DNA of 6,550 nucleotides, taken from Anaerolineae bacterium (GTDB lineage: Bacteria; Chloroflexota; Anaerolineae; Aggregatilineales; Phototrophicaceae). The notes under the pieces were generated by a model. That model had not been told where the DNA came from. It ran no database searches and was given only the letters and a program-made list of their open reading frames with translations. Where the stretch lies: the NCBI GenBank assembly GCA_014379235.1, contig JACMMD010000184.1, forward strand, positions 1 through 6,550, read 5' to 3'. Positions 5,652 through 6,550 of the stretch are shown piece after piece (position 1 is the first letter of the stretch; every line of letters begins with the position of its first letter). The translations under genes and the position numbers were made by a program.

Positions 5652-6550
5652 ATGAACGACATCCCTTTCAACCGCCCGTCTGTGATGGGCCGCGAATTTG
5701 AATACATGCAGACGGCCATCGACACGCACATGCACCTTTCCGGTGATGGCCCTTTCACTAAGAAATGTCACAAAATGCTGGAAGAAGCGCTTGGCGTGCC
5801 CAAAGTGCTGTTGACGACTTCCTGCACGCACGCGCTGGAAATGGCCGCGCTGCTGCTGAACATCCGCCCCGATGATGAAGTCATCGCGCCTGCGTTTACC
5901 TTCGTGACCAGCATCAATGCCTTCGTGCTGCATGGCGCGAAACCCGTTTTCGTGGACGTTCACCCCGATACGCTCAACCTTGACGAGACTAAGCTCGAGG
6001 CCGCCATCACGCCCAACACCCGCGCCATCATTCCGGTGCATTATGCGGGCGTGGGCTGCGAGATGGACACGATCATGGACATCGCCAATCGCCATAACAT
6101 CGTAGTGATTGAAGATAACGCCCACGCGCTGTTCGCCAAATACAGGGGACGCAATCTCGGCACATTCGGCAGTATGGCATCGCAGAGCTTCCACGAAACC
6201 AAGAATTTCATCTGTGGCGAAGGCGGCGCGCTGCTCATCAACGACACCAGTTACGCCGAACGCGCCGAGATCATCCGCGAGAAAGGCACGAACCGCAGCC
6301 GCTTCTTTCGCGGGCAGGTCGATAAATATACGTGGGTCGATGTCGGCTCTAGCTACTTACCGTCCGATATGCTGGCGGCGTTCTTGTACGCACAGCTAGA
6401 AGAACGTGCGAAAATCCAGTCGATTCGCCAGCGCATCTGGACGTTCTACAACGATCAATTGCAGGGATGGGCACAGGCCAACGGAGTCGGGCTGCCCTAT
6501 GTGCCCGATCACTGCGAACAGCCGTATCACATGTTCTATCTGCTGCTGCC
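5652..6550 (+). CDS. wecE: dTDP-4-amino-4,6-dideoxygalactose transaminase (WecE/RffA), 3'-truncated by the window edge
   Basis: The first 299 codons of a PLP aminotransferase run off the right edge; the E. coli enzyme has about 376 residues, so roughly 75-80 are missing. WecE converts dTDP-4-keto-6-deoxy-D-glucose to dTDP-4-amino-4,6-dideoxy-D-galactose with glutamate as amino donor, for Fuc4N-type sugars. It follows E. coli RffA closely from memory: IPFNRPSVMG (residues 4-13), LEMAALLLNIRPDDEV (62-77), PVHYAGVGCEMDTIM (128-142), IEDNAHA (153-159; D155 pairs with the PLP nitrogen), SFHETKN (179-185) with K184 as the Schiff-base lysine, and EIIREKGTNRS followed by FFRGQVDKYTW. One difference is EDNAH where E. 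coli has EDAAQ, a change common among sugar aminotransferases. It starts 15 bases after the EamA-like gene with only a weak ribosome site. Its third codon positions are clearly GC-rich (19 of the first 24). The substrate call rests on similarity to WecE and is strong. Confidence 0.92.
   Translation, partial: MNDIPFNRPSVMGREFEYMQTAIDTHMHLSGDGPFTKKCHKMLEEALGVPKVLLTTSCTHALEMAALLLNIRPDDEVIAPAFTFVTSINAFVLHGAKPVFVDVHPDTLNLDETKLEAAITPNTRAIIPVHYAGVGCEMDTIMDIANRHNIVVIEDNAHALFAKYRGRNLGTFGSMASQSFHETKNFICGEGGALLINDTSYAERAEIIREKGTNRSRFFRGQVDKYTWVDVGSSYLPSDMLAAFLYAQLEERAKIQSIRQRIWTFYNDQLQGWAQANGVGLPYVPDHCEQPYHMFYLLL

Noticed and set aside
5616..6194. 192-codon open frame on the minus strand opposite wecE
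   Set aside because: It lies antisense to a clearly conserved enzyme and is explained by the GC-rich third positions of wecE; its translation shows no recognisable motif.

Overview
The window is a run of seven same-strand (+) genes that looks like part of a bacterial surface-polysaccharide or glycolipid cluster. Nothing fixes the taxon. The sequence is moderately GC-rich, the genes are tightly packed, and antisense frames stay open because of codon bias. The WecE-like and GT2 proteins look, from memory of similar proteins, like those of environmental bacteria such as Chloroflexota, but this is only an impression. I see no tRNA, rRNA, CRISPR array, insertion sequence, transposase or phage gene, and no gene-free stretch over 300 bases. 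The longest gaps are 63, 38, 25 (with the preferred methyltransferase start) and 15 bases.

Layout. Positions 2-1633 hold a protein of the glutamate-cysteine ligase (GCS2) type whose frame stays open to the left edge, so it is probably cut at its 5' end. A 63-base gap follows, with a perfect 9-bp inverted repeat. From 1697 a compact probable operon begins: a WbqC-family protein, a divergent DegT/DnrJ/EryC1/StrS-type PLP aminotransferase (joined by an ATGA overlap), a family 2 glycosyltransferase with two C-terminal membrane segments, a class I SAM-dependent methyltransferase, a small four-helix EamA/SMR-like membrane protein (again an ATGA overlap), and a WecE/RffA sugar aminotransferase cut off by the right edge.

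How the genes may fit together. WecE is expected to convert dTDP-4-keto-6-deoxyglucose to dTDP-4-amino-4,6-dideoxygalactose. The GT2 enzyme resembles polyprenyl-phosphate sugar transferases (ArnC/GtrB/DPM1 type), and the small membrane protein resembles the ArnE/ArnF flippase subunits. Together they suggest a pathway that loads a sugar on a lipid carrier in the cytoplasm and flips it across the membrane. The second aminotransferase, the methyltransferase, the WbqC protein and perhaps the GCS2-like ligase would decorate the sugar, for example by amination, methylation or amide formation. The individual families are well supported. The final product is unknown, and the joint pathway is inferred from gene order.
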